64,000 nucleotides of DNA from Micromonospora parva. GTDB lineage: Bacteria; Actinomycetota; Actinomycetes; Mycobacteriales; Micromonosporaceae. Below the pieces are notes generated by a model. It was not told the DNA's origin, searched no databases, and worked only from the letters and a program-made list of their open reading frames with translations. Position numbers and translations under genes: made by a program. Positions 8,988-16,479 of this stretch are shown here, piece by piece (the stretch's first letter is position 1; each line of letters opens with the position of its first letter). The stretch covers positions 186,001 to 250,000 of the forward strand of contig NZ_JNZS01000008.1 of the NCBI RefSeq assembly GCF_000718515.1, given 5' to 3'.

Positions 8988-9024
8988 GCGGCGGAGCCGG
9001 CCACGCTGGGCTCGGCTCCGCCGC
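8988..9024 (-). terminator. GC hairpin after the epoxide hydrolase gene
   Basis: A perfect 12-bp stem (GCGGCGGAGCCG with its complement) and a 13-base loop, starting 13 bases after the hydrolase stop. There is no long U tract, as is usual for actinobacterial terminators. Confidence 0.6.
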
Positions 9025-9036
9025 CGCGCATCGCCC

Positions 9037-10161
9037 CTACAGCGAGGTGAAGAACTGCCTCATCTCAGTGGCCAGCAGGTCCGGCTCCTCCAGCGGCATG
9101 AAGTGCCCGCCCCGGCCCGGCTCACTCCAGTGCCGGATGTCGGTACAGGCCCGTTCCGCGATCGAGCGAGGGAAGTTGGCCATCGCGGGTTCGGTGCTCA
9201 CCGTGAACGCGGCCGGCACGGTGATGTCGGGTCGAGGCGTGTTGTGGCCGAAGTCCGCGTACTGCCGGAACGACGAGCCGATCGTGCCAGTCACCCAGTA
9301 GAGCGTGATGATGGTGAGCAGGGTGTCCCGGTCGATGCTGTTCGCCAGGTCCCCGTGGTTGTCGCTCCAGTCGCGGTACTTGTCGACGATCCAGGCGGCC
9401 AGCCCAGCGGGTGAGTCGGCGAGCGCCGCCGCGAGAGTGTCCGGGCGGGTGCCCATGATGGCGCTGTAGCCGCCGTCGGTCTCGTCGTACGCGGTTTCGG
9501 CGTCCAGGTACGCCTGCTCGGCCGCCGACAGCGGACGGGCGTCGAAGCTGGCCGGGAACGGTGGATGGATCATGTGGATGCCGGCCACCTGCTCCGGATA
9601 GAGGGCGCCCAGCCAGCCCGTGACCACTCCCCCGACGTCGCCGCCGAAGGCGCCGTACCGCTCGTAGCCGAGCACGTCGGTCATCAGTTCGTGCAGCGTC
9701 CGAGCCAGCAACGCCCGGGTGACCGGCTCGTCTGGGACCTCCGAGAAGCCGAAGCCGGGCAGTGACGGCACCACCACGTCGAAGCCGCCGCCGGCAGGGC
9801 TGGTCAGCCGGTCGACCAGGGGCAGCATCTCGACGAAGCTGCTGGGCCAGCCATGGCTGAGGATCAACGGCAACGGCGCGGGCGTACCCGCCGGGCGCGC
9901 GGCCCGGACGTGCAGGAAGTGCAGCTTCCGGCCGCCGACGACGGCCAGGTGCTGGGGGTACGCGTTGAGCTCGGCTTCGTGAGCGCGCCAGTCGTACCCG
10001 TCGTGCCAGTAGGACACCAGGTCCCGCAGGTAGTCGGGGTCGACGCCGCCCTGCCACGGCTGGTTGCCGCCGCGGTCGGTGAAACGGGTACGGGCCAGTC
10101 GGGCCCGTAGGTCATTGAGGACCGCATCGGGCACGTCGATGCGGAAGGAAGAGAAAGACAT
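9037..10161 (-). CDS. Epoxide hydrolase (EPHX-type alpha/beta hydrolase)
   Basis: A 374-residue enzyme of the microsomal-type epoxide hydrolase family. Residues 1-95 are the N-terminal EHN domain (FRIDVPDAVLNDLRARL). The alpha/beta-hydrolase core carries the oxyanion motif HGWP (103-106), the nucleophile elbow GGDVGG with Asp 175, and a catalytic His near residue 353 (GRGGHFMPLEEP). It would open epoxides to diols in the cytoplasm; the substrate is unknown. ATG 10161 has a GGAGG site 4 bases upstream. That site is inside a hairpin, and a 17-codon leader peptide precedes the gene, suggesting post-initiation control. Confidence 0.9.
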   Translation of the reverse strand: MSFSSFRIDVPDAVLNDLRARLARTRFTDRGGNQPWQGGVDPDYLRDLVSYWHDGYDWRAHEAELNAYPQHLAVVGGRKLHFLHVRAARPAGTPAPLPLILSHGWPSSFVEMLPLVDRLTSPAGGGFDVVVPSLPGFGFSEVPDEPVTRALLARTLHELMTDVLGYERYGAFGGDVGGVVTGWLGALYPEQVAGIHMIHPPFPASFDARPLSAAEQAYLDAETAYDETDGGYSAIMGTRPDTLAAALADSPAGLAAWIVDKYRDWSDNHGDLANSIDRDTLLTIITLYWVTGTIGSSFRQYADFGHNTPRPDITVPAAFTVSTEPAMANFPRSIAERACTDIRHWSEPGRGGHFMPLEEPDLLATEMRQFFTSL

Positions 10162-10232
10162 TGGTCCTCCGACAAGGAGGGCGCTCCCCGACGCGGAAGG
10201 TCAGCTGAGGGGGACGGCGGAGAGGAGCGCCC
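10162..10232 (-). promoter_or_regulatory. Putative attenuator: two mutually exclusive hairpins before the epoxide hydrolase
   Basis: In the mRNA, GGGCGCTCC (10232-10224, inside the leader codons) is perfectly complementary to GGAGCGCCC (10187-10179). The end of that second segment overlaps CCTCC (10180-10176), which can pair with the hydrolase Shine-Dalgarno GGAGG (10170-10166). Only one pairing can form at a time, so leader translation could decide whether the ribosome site is free. This is read directly from complementarity; regulation itself is inferred. Confidence 0.5.
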
Positions 10233-10254
10233 AGGAATGACGATGGGTGGTCAC
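10201..10254 (-). CDS. 17-residue leader peptide upstream of the epoxide hydrolase
   Basis: A GTG-initiated open frame that encodes MTTHRHSWALLSAVPLS. It has a strong AGGAGG ribosome site (10263-10268) 8 bases upstream, better than most genes here. Its stop is 39 bases before the hydrolase start. The codons W9-A10-L11-L12 overlap one arm of the proposed antiterminating pairing. His (2), Leu (3) and Ser (3) codons could be the sensed residues, but no run of one amino acid stands out. It is too short for routine gene finders. Confidence 0.5.
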   Translation of the reverse strand: MTTHRHSWALLSAVPLS

Positions 10255-10290
10255 CGGGCTCACCTCCTCTCGTGGCTGACGAAGATCACT

Positions 10291-10818
10291 CTAGCCGAGT
10301 GGGTCGGGGAGTCGGCCCCGGGTCGGAAACCTCGACCGGGTACGCGGCGGGTACGCCTCGCAGTGCTCGGCCCAGTGCTGGGCGGCGGTGGCCAGGGCGT
10401 CCGCGGAGACGGTGAGGATCAGCGGGTAGATCGCGCTGGACGGGCGGCGCATCCACGGTGGCAACGACTCGGCGGAGAACTCCACGATCAACTCCAGCCG
10501 GCGGCGGCGCAGCACCCGGCTGCGCAGGGCCAGGTTGGGTTCGGTGAACCGGACCATCGCCGGTGGCGCGCTCAACGCGAGGGCGGCGGTGGCCTGCCCG
10601 TGCAGCCAACCGCCGAGCGCGCGGGCCTCCTCGACCATCAGGCTGGGGTAGTGGTGTGACCAGGTCTGACCGTCGGCGGTGCGGGCGTCCACCTCGATGA
10701 GCAGCCAGTCGTGCCAGCCGGGCGTGGCCCCGTCGGGGTCGTCGGGCGGGTCGATGCCCGGCTGGTAGCCGACGGGGCGTATCCGCACCCGGGCGCCATC
10801 GTCGGACCGGATCTCCAC
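10291..10818 (-). CDS. Conserved hypothetical protein (possibly WapI-like immunity fold)
   Basis: A 175-residue soluble protein. It opens with a strand-rich stretch (VRIRPVGYQPG), then a W-L-L-I-E-V-D strand, a helix with EEARALGGWLHG and a strand reading VRFTEPNLALR. The order R-P-V-G-Y-Q, L-x-x-E-A-R-x-L and F-x-E-P-N-L resembles WapI-family immunity proteins, but I cannot confirm this without a profile search. No toxin gene is adjacent. GTG 10818 lies 6 bases after a CAGAAT -10 box, so leaderless translation is likely. Confidence 0.65.
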   Translation of the reverse strand: MEIRSDDGARVRIRPVGYQPGIDPPDDPDGATPGWHDWLLIEVDARTADGQTWSHHYPSLMVEEARALGGWLHGQATAALALSAPPAMVRFTEPNLALRSRVLRRRRLELIVEFSAESLPPWMRRPSSAIYPLILTVSADALATAAQHWAEHCEAYPPRTRSRFPTRGRLPDPLG

Positions 10819-10824
10819 TCGATC

Positions 10825-10830
10825 ATTCTG
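10825..10830 (-). promoter_or_regulatory. -10 box of leaderless promoter
   Basis: CAGAAT lies 6 bases before GTG 10818, matching the leaderless pattern seen across the window. Confidence 0.4.
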
Positions 10831-10863
10831 GCCGAGCGAAGCGGACTTCAGGCCTCGAATCGG

Positions 10864-12015
10864 TCACTTCGTGATGATCCGCCGCACGCCCCTGTGCTCG
10901 GCACAGGCGTGGGACCGACCCCCGGCCAGGCTGACCGAGCCGTCGCGGCACTGCACCAGGTAGCCGCGACCCGCCCAGAACTGCGGTACGCAGTCGAACC
11001 AGTCGCACACCTCGGCGGCCGGTTTGCGGATCCGCGTGCCGCCGCAGAAGCCGTACCCCAGGGGGTTTTCCGGTGCCCCGCAGCGCGGGTCGGTGGTCGC
11101 GCTGGGCGAGGGGCGCGGTGACTTCTTCTGCTTCGGTGGTGGGGTCTTCAGCGCGAGCGCCGGGTCGACCGGGTGGATCAGCGCCGGTGCCCCGCTGTGG
11201 GTGGGCGCCGGGGTGGCGGCGGCAGCGACCTCCGCGCCGCCGGTCGGGTCGGACGGGTTCGACTCGATCAGCGCCGCCGGCACCAGCAGCGCGATGGCCG
11301 CCGCCACCGCGATGCTCCTGCGACCACCGGGTACGAACGACGACAGTCGGGCCTGCCCGGGGGTGGCCACCGCCGGCCGGAACGGCTTGAGCTGGGCGTG
11401 CTCGGCGATCAGTTCGTCGAGCTGGGCGAGCACCGCGGAGCGCTGTTCGATCGCGTCGGCGAAGGCCAGGGTGAGCTTGAACCGGAAATCCGGCGCGGCG
11501 TCGGTGGGCAGCAGCAACCCGGAGGTACGCCGCCGGTCCAGCACCTGGATCAGGGTGACCGGTGCGGTCGGGTCGTGGGCCAGGCCGGTCATCCGGCCGT
11601 ACGCCCAGTCGCGTCGGCCGCGTCCGCCGAGCAGCACGAGCCGACGACTGGTGATCACGGCCATGCCGGCGTCGGTGACGCGGACGCCGTCGGGGCGGCG
11701 TGGACGCAGCGGCCCGGTTCGCGGGTCGACATGCAGGTCCGGCGCGGGCAGCACTGTGGTGTGTCGCACCTCGACCAGTTGCGCTGCGGGCAGTGCCCAG
11801 AGCACCACCTCGTCGCCGGCCAACTCCAACGGCAGGCCGGCGCCGGCAGCCGCCGAACCCTGGAAGTCGGCGGCCAGGGCACGCAGCCGCCGTAACTCGT
11901 CGTCGCGTCGCCGCCACGCCGTCTCAGCGCCACGGAACGTGCTGACCCGCCGCACGTTCTGCCGGTGCGCCCACCGGTACCGCCATGTGGAACCCGTCGA
12001 ATCAGTCTTTGCCAC
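10864..12015 (-). CDS. Single-pass membrane protein with Cys-rich DUF3761-like C-terminal domain (paralogue 2)
   Basis: A 383-residue paralogue of the 7671-8900 product. The shared cytoplasmic domain includes ETAWRRRDDELRRLRALA, GMAVITSRRLVLLGG and SGLLLPTDAAPDFRFKLTL. One transmembrane helix (SIAVAAAIALLVPAALI) follows, then a Pro/Thr/Lys linker and a compact C-terminal domain with five cysteines and the segment QCRDGSVSLAGGRSHACAEH, reminiscent of DUF3761. GTG 12015 was chosen because AAGGAG stands 5 bases upstream; the frame runs further back only as an antisense shadow of the sugar-kinase gene. The C-terminal domain is probably extracytoplasmic. The function is unknown. Confidence 0.75.
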   Translation of the reverse strand: MAKTDSTGSTWRYRWAHRQNVRRVSTFRGAETAWRRRDDELRRLRALAADFQGSAAAGAGLPLELAGDEVVLWALPAAQLVEVRHTTVLPAPDLHVDPRTGPLRPRRPDGVRVTDAGMAVITSRRLVLLGGRGRRDWAYGRMTGLAHDPTAPVTLIQVLDRRRTSGLLLPTDAAPDFRFKLTLAFADAIEQRSAVLAQLDELIAEHAQLKPFRPAVATPGQARLSSFVPGGRRSIAVAAAIALLVPAALIESNPSDPTGGAEVAAAATPAPTHSGAPALIHPVDPALALKTPPPKQKKSPRPSPSATTDPRCGAPENPLGYGFCGGTRIRKPAAEVCDWFDCVPQFWAGRGYLVQCRDGSVSLAGGRSHACAEHRGVRRIITK

Positions 12016-12147
12016 GCCGACTCCTTCGCCGCGCAGGCCACCAATCTGGGTGTCGTCGGGTTCAACAGGTGCGGCACGGCACCCGGACACGTCGAAACGG
12101 GCGAAGTATCCGATCGGCGGAGCAATCAGCACGATAGGGGGATACTG

Positions 12148-13725
12148 GTGCCGACGTTCATGTTCTCCGAGGGGGTGACGGTCGTGCCGGCAGTCACGCT
12201 GCCCGGGGTCGTGATCGGGGTCGACATCGGCACCACCAGCACCAAGGCCGTCGCGTACGACACCGACGGGCGGCAGCTCGGCAGCCACCTGGCCGGCTAC
12301 CCGATGAACAACCCGCAACCGGGCTACGCCGAGCAGGACCCGCAACTGATCCTCGATGCGGTGCTCAGGTCGATCAGCATCGTCGTGGCCGAGCTGGTGC
12401 AGCCGGTGGTCGGGTTGTCGTTCAGCTCCGCGATGCACAGCCTGATCGGGTTGGATCCTGACGGCAACCCCCTCACCCCGTCGCTGACCTGGGCCGACTC
12501 GCGCTCCACCCGGCAGGCCGAGCGGTTGCGGGCGGCACCGTCGGGGCTGGCCCTGCACCGGCGTACCGGCACGCCGATGCATCCGATGTCGCCGTTGCCC
12601 AAGCTGCTCTGGTTCGCCGAGCAGGAGCCGAAAATCTTCCAGCGGGTGGCGCACTGGGTGGGCATCAAGGACTGGGTGTTGCTGCGGCTCTGCGGCACGC
12701 TGGTCACCGACCACTCGATCGCCTCGGCCACCGGCCTGCTCGACATCCACACACTGGAGTGGGACGACGAGGCGCTGCGCATCGCCGGCATCACCGCGGA
12801 ACAGCTTCCGCAGCTCGTCGCCACCACCGCCGTGCTGCCCAACCTCACCCCGCAGAGCGCGGCCCAGACCGGCCTGCCAGAGCGCACCCCGGTGGTGGTC
12901 GGCGCGGGCGACGGGCCGCTGGCGAACCTGGGCCTGGGCGCTGTGCACCCCGGCATGGTGGCCTGCTCGATCGGCACCAGCGGCGCGATGCGGGTGATGG
13001 TCGAGCGGCCCGGCGTGGACCCACTCGGCGGGGTGTTCTGCTACGCGCTGACCGAGCAGCGTTGGGCGGTCGGCGGCGCGATCAACAACGGCGGCATCGT
13101 GCTCAAGTGGGCCGGCGCGGCGCTCGCCCCGGACCTGGGCGAGCACGCCGAGGAGGAGCTGGTCGCGCTGGCGGCCCGCGCGCCGGTCGGCTCGGGCGGG
13201 CTCATCATGCTGCCGTACCTGCACAGCGAACGGGCACCACACTGGAGCGCCCTGCCGCGCGGCGCGTACGTGGGGTTGACCCACGCACACCGCCGTGAGC
13301 ACCTGGTGCGGGCCGCGCTGGAGGGTGTCTGTCAGCAACTCGCGCTGGTGCTCAGCTCGGTGCGCGCTGCCGGTAACGAGGTTCGCGAGGTCCGGGCCGG
13401 TGGCGGCTTCGCCCGCAGCGGCCTGTGGCGGCAGATGCTCGCCGACGTGCTCGGCCTGCCGGTGAGCTTCCCGGCCGCGCACGAGGGGTCGAGCTTCGGC
13501 GCGGCGCTGCTCGGCATGGAGGCGCTCGGGCTGATCCCCAGCATCGACCTCGCCGCCGACCTGGTGCAGATCGAGGAGACGATCCGCCCCGACCCGGCCG
13601 CCGCCGCCACCTACGCGGCGCTGCTGCCACTCTTCGCCGAGCTGTACGACGCCCTCACGCCCACCTTCGCGTCGATCCGTCGGATGGCACCCGGCCTGCC
13701 CACCGGCCCCTTGCCACCCACCTGA
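12148..13725 (+). CDS. FGGY-family carbohydrate kinase (gluconokinase-like)
   Basis: A 525-residue sugar kinase. The N-terminal FGGY domain begins GVDIGTTSTKAVAYDTDG (phosphate 1 motif). It then has AEQDPQLILDAV, FSSAMHSLIGLD and MHPMSPLPKLLW, which resemble bacterial FGGY gluconokinases more than xylulokinases. The C-terminal domain has the ATP-site motifs GAGDGPLANLG and GGGFARSGLWRQMLADV. It should phosphorylate a sugar or sugar acid with ATP in the cytoplasm. GTG 12148 was chosen for the GGGGG site 6 bases upstream; ATG 12160 and GTG 12175 are alternatives. No transporter or other gluconate gene is adjacent. Confidence 0.85.
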   Translation: MPTFMFSEGVTVVPAVTLPGVVIGVDIGTTSTKAVAYDTDGRQLGSHLAGYPMNNPQPGYAEQDPQLILDAVLRSISIVVAELVQPVVGLSFSSAMHSLIGLDPDGNPLTPSLTWADSRSTRQAERLRAAPSGLALHRRTGTPMHPMSPLPKLLWFAEQEPKIFQRVAHWVGIKDWVLLRLCGTLVTDHSIASATGLLDIHTLEWDDEALRIAGITAEQLPQLVATTAVLPNLTPQSAAQTGLPERTPVVVGAGDGPLANLGLGAVHPGMVACSIGTSGAMRVMVERPGVDPLGGVFCYALTEQRWAVGGAINNGGIVLKWAGAALAPDLGEHAEEELVALAARAPVGSGGLIMLPYLHSERAPHWSALPRGAYVGLTHAHRREHLVRAALEGVCQQLALVLSSVRAAGNEVREVRAGGGFARSGLWRQMLADVLGLPVSFPAAHEGSSFGAALLGMEALGLIPSIDLAADLVQIEETIRPDPAAAATYAALLPLFAELYDALTPTFASIRRMAPGLPTGPLPPT

Positions 13726-13734
13726 GCGGCGGGG

Positions 13735-14019
13735 TCAGGGTGCCTCGACGCCGGAGATCAGGTAACGCCGCACGTCGGCGTCGAGGATGGCCACTTCCGG
13801 CCCGTCGTCCGGCCCGGAGCCACGGAACGCCTCCAACTGCTCCGCAGACTCCCAGCGCTCGTAGACGTGGATCCGGCCGGGCTCCAACGGGTCGGCCGCC
13901 AGCAGGAAGTCGAGGCAGCCGGCGGTGGCACGGGCCTGCGCGATGACCTGCGCGCAGCCGGACAGGTAGGCCTCGCGTGCGGCCGGTTCGACCCGCAGAC
14001 TGCCAGCGATGATCAACAT
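13735..14019 (-). CDS. Antibiotic biosynthesis monooxygenase (ABM) domain protein
   Basis: A 94-residue dimeric alpha-beta barrel protein of the ABM/YgiN type: strand MLIIAGSLRV, helix with REAYLSGCAQVIAQARA, then GCLDFLLAADP and HVYERWESAEQLEAF. Such proteins include quinol and heme monooxygenases, but many have no known substrate. ATG 14019 was chosen because a GGAGG-like site lies just upstream and the domain begins there. It converges on the sugar-kinase gene with a 9-base gap. Confidence 0.85.
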   Translation of the reverse strand: MLIIAGSLRVEPAAREAYLSGCAQVIAQARATAGCLDFLLAADPLEPGRIHVYERWESAEQLEAFRGSGPDDGPEVAILDADVRRYLISGVEAP

Positions 14020-14160
14020 TGGGCCTCCAGGATCCGGTACCGCCGATGACGGTGATACCTGTGAGTCACGTTTATACCGCTGGGGCCTGACACGCACCGG
14101 GACCTGCCGCCCGGACGGGTGACACCAGTCCCGCCGGTCTCGACCGCCCCGCCCGCTTCA

Positions 14161-14166
14161 TATCGT
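14161..14166 (+). promoter_or_regulatory. -10 box of leaderless promoter for the serine hydrolase
   Basis: TATCGT lies 6 bases before GTG 14173. Confidence 0.5.
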
Positions 14167-14172
14167 GCAAAC

Positions 14173-15531
14173 GTGAGAAAAAGCGACAAGAGGCGCTCAT
14201 CTTCCCTGCTGGGGAACTCTGCCCGCGTACCAGTGAAGGTGCTGTCGGCGGCGGTCGCGCTCGCGGTGCTCGCGACGACCGGGCCGGCCACCGCCGACGA
14301 CCCGGGCCGCGGGCCCGCCACGGACCAGGCACAGCCGACCGAGCCGGGGTACGGCGGTGACGGCCGGAGCCACGAACCGGGACTGGACCCGACACCGGAG
14401 CGCCCACCGACCAGCGAGGTGTCCTGGCTGTCGTTTCCCGGCGGGGTGTTCGCAGTGGATTCGCTCGGTCACACGGTGCGCTACCGCGCCTGCGACGGGG
14501 ACACCGGCCGGGTCGCCGACCCGACCATGCGGGTCGCCGCCGGGGTGGCCAGCGGCGCTCTCGTCGTCGGCGGCACTGCCTACCGCTACCGGGTGCCGCT
14601 GGTCGGGCGCAGCGAGGGCACGCTGGAGGTGATCCCCCAGCACCGCCCACCGACCACGCTGACCGGCGTGGTGGTCACCAGCCCGCAGCCGCCCACCGAC
14701 CCGGTCGCCGGGGCCCGGCTGTTCCCGCTCAGCGGGCAGCTCGCCCGGGTGGTCGCCGACGCGAGCCTCAACCCGGCCGGGGCCACCGTCCGTGACCTGT
14801 CCGGCCGCTACGGCGACCAGCAGATCGCCGTCAACGGGTCGCTGCGCCCCAAGGCGGCCAGCGTGATCAAACTCTGGATCCTGGTCGAGCTGCTGCGCCG
14901 GGTCGACTGCGGACAGATCTTCCTCGACGACGGGGTGCTGGTCACCCCCGAGGATGTGGTCGGCGGCAGCGGTCAACTCCAGTTCGAGACGTTCCCGCAG
15001 GTGGTGACGGTGCACCGGCTCGCCCAGTACCTGATCAAGTACAGCGACAACGTGGCCGCGAACGTGCTGATCACCTACCTGGGTGGGTTCGCCCCGGTCA
15101 ACGCGCTGATCGACTCGATGAACCAGCGGTCCACCATCCTGGCCCGCCGGATGCTCGACAGCGCCGCCGCACAACGCGGCGAGGAGAACTACACCAGCCC
15201 GGACGACGTGGTGTCGCTGCTCGGCGCGGTCTGGGACGGCGAGATCCTCACCCCCGCCTCCCGTGACCTGATGATCGGGTTCATGCGGGAACAGACCCTG
15301 AACACGAAGATCCCGGCGGCGTTGCCGCCCGGCGTGCCGGTGGCGCACAAGACCGGTGACCTGCCGGACGCCTCACACGACGTCGGCTACTACCTGATCC
15401 CCGGCACCGAGACCGCCGTCGCCTTCCTCACCGCCGGGCCGATGGCCACCGGCGACGAGACGGTCCGACGGATGGCCCGCACCGTCTACGACTTCCTGGT
15501 CGACCCGGCCGACGGGGCGGTCGAGGAGTGA
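14173..15531 (+). CDS. Secreted class A beta-lactamase-fold serine hydrolase
   Basis: A 452-residue protein with a signal peptide (RKSDKRR positive start, hydrophobic VLSAAVALAVLATTG, cleavage near ATA-DD). After a disordered Pro-rich stretch and a beta-rich region, the C-terminal half has the penicillin-recognising motifs in order: S-V-I-K (Ser 230 to Lys 233), SDN (291-293) and KTG (393-395). It may be a beta-lactamase or a cell-wall D,D-peptidase-like hydrolase outside the membrane; the extra N-terminal region of about 190 residues is unlike a plain beta-lactamase. GTG 14173 was chosen over 14119 for the TATCGT box and a proper signal peptide. Confidence 0.85.
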   Translation: MRKSDKRRSSSLLGNSARVPVKVLSAAVALAVLATTGPATADDPGRGPATDQAQPTEPGYGGDGRSHEPGLDPTPERPPTSEVSWLSFPGGVFAVDSLGHTVRYRACDGDTGRVADPTMRVAAGVASGALVVGGTAYRYRVPLVGRSEGTLEVIPQHRPPTTLTGVVVTSPQPPTDPVAGARLFPLSGQLARVVADASLNPAGATVRDLSGRYGDQQIAVNGSLRPKAASVIKLWILVELLRRVDCGQIFLDDGVLVTPEDVVGGSGQLQFETFPQVVTVHRLAQYLIKYSDNVAANVLITYLGGFAPVNALIDSMNQRSTILARRMLDSAAAQRGEENYTSPDDVVSLLGAVWDGEILTPASRDLMIGFMREQTLNTKIPAALPPGVPVAHKTGDLPDASHDVGYYLIPGTETAVAFLTAGPMATGDETVRRMARTVYDFLVDPADGAVEE

Positions 15532-15538
15532 GCTGGCG

Positions 15539-16318
15539 TCAGGCGCCGGGGATGTTCGCCGGCGGGTCCTCGCCGACCAGGTCGGCCGCCGGCGGGTCGG
15601 CCGACACCGACAGCCCGAAATCCGAGTACGTCAGGTCGAGCTGGGCGACCTCCGACTGCTCGCTCGCCAGCTCGATGCGGTAACGGACCAGTCGCCCCTG
15701 CTCGTCGACGGCAGCGGTGAACGGGACCGCCCCGGCCCGGTCACCGAGCACGTTGCCGACCCCCTCGCCCAGCACCGCGCTGCTCTGGCGCAGGTCCAGC
15801 GTGCCCGCGTACTCCCGGGTGGCGGTCTGGCGGACGGCGGTCGCCGTGCCGAGCGTGTCGGCCAGCCGGGTGTTGTCCAGGCCCTGCTTGGCGGGGGGTG
15901 AACCCGGAGCGCCGACATGCCACCAGGTCTTGCCGTCCCAGACCGGAACGCGCCGGTCCGGGGCGCTGACCCGCACGTAGACGTCCGGCCCGGTGGTGAG
16001 CCGTTCGATCTTCACCTCACCGGTGGGCACCTTCAGCGAGGTGGTCTCCAGACCCCGCTTCGCCTTCGGGTCCCACAGCACCACGGTGCCGTCCCCGCCC
16101 GTCGTCCCGCCGCTGCTCAACGTCAGCTTGTAGGTCTGCTGGTCGACCTTCCCGGCGGCGGCCCTGAGCACACCGACCCCGTCGGTCGGGTCCGCCGACG
16201 CCGCCGGACGACCCGCGTCGGGCTCATCCCCGGTGGCCACGAGTGCCCACACCCCCGCGGCGACCGCCACGACCAGGATGACACCAGCGGCGATCAGCTT
16301 CGGTTTCTGCACTGTCAT
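15539..16318 (-). CDS. LppX/LprG-like exported protein
   Basis: A 259-residue exported protein with an N-terminal membrane segment (LIAAGVILVVAVAAGVWALVA). No lipobox cysteine is seen, so it may be anchored rather than lipidated. The mature part has the beta-strand pattern of the LppX/LprAFG family: TYKLTLSSGG, VYVRVSAPDRRVPVWDGKTWWHV, LDLRQSSAVLG and a terminal LDLTYSDFGLSV. Family members in mycobacteria carry lipids or glycolipids across the envelope. ATG 16318 abuts a GGGGGAG site; in-frame GTG 16312 has better spacing and may be the real start. It converges on the serine hydrolase with a 7-base gap. Confidence 0.75.
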   Translation of the reverse strand: MTVQKPKLIAAGVILVVAVAAGVWALVATGDEPDAGRPAASADPTDGVGVLRAAAGKVDQQTYKLTLSSGGTTGGDGTVVLWDPKAKRGLETTSLKVPTGEVKIERLTTGPDVYVRVSAPDRRVPVWDGKTWWHVGAPGSPPAKQGLDNTRLADTLGTATAVRQTATREYAGTLDLRQSSAVLGEGVGNVLGDRAGAVPFTAAVDEQGRLVRYRIELASEQSEVAQLDLTYSDFGLSVSADPPAADLVGEDPPANIPGA

Positions 16319-16331
16319 CTCCCCCGGGGTG

Positions 16332-16362
16332 GTGCGGTCCGGCCAGAGTAGCCGGACCGCAC
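16332..16362. terminator. 12-bp perfect hairpin between the MerR gene and the LppX-like gene
   Basis: GTGCGGTCCGGC and its exact complement flank a 7-base loop. It follows the MerR gene and lies 13 bases upstream of the LppX-like start, so it may terminate MerR transcription or shape the downstream leader. Confidence 0.5.
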
Positions 16363-16363
16363 C

Positions 16364-16476
16364 TGCCGTTGTTCCCGGTCGGCCTGCCGGCCCGCTGTTG
16401 GTCCCGGTCGGCCCGCCGGCCGCTGTTGCTCCCGGTCGGCCCGCCGGCCGCTGTTGCTCCCGGTCGGCCGGCCGGC
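16364..16476. repeat. 28-bp GC-rich tandem repeat, three near-identical copies plus a degenerate one
   Basis: Copies at 16393-16420, 16421-16448 and 16449-16476 differ by one or two bases, preceded by a diverged 29-bp copy. Each contains CCCGGTCGGCC followed by a palindromic GCCGGC, so RNA folding is likely. There are no spacers, so it is not a CRISPR array. Confidence 0.75.
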
Positions 16477-16479
16477 CGA

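Noticed and set aside
12016..13482. N-terminal extension of the DUF3761-like membrane protein
   Set aside because: It lies antisense to the sugar kinase, and a good ribosome site plus GTG at 12015 mark the real start.
16364..16476. Possible CRISPR array
   Set aside because: The 28-bp units are contiguous with no spacers, and no cas gene is present.
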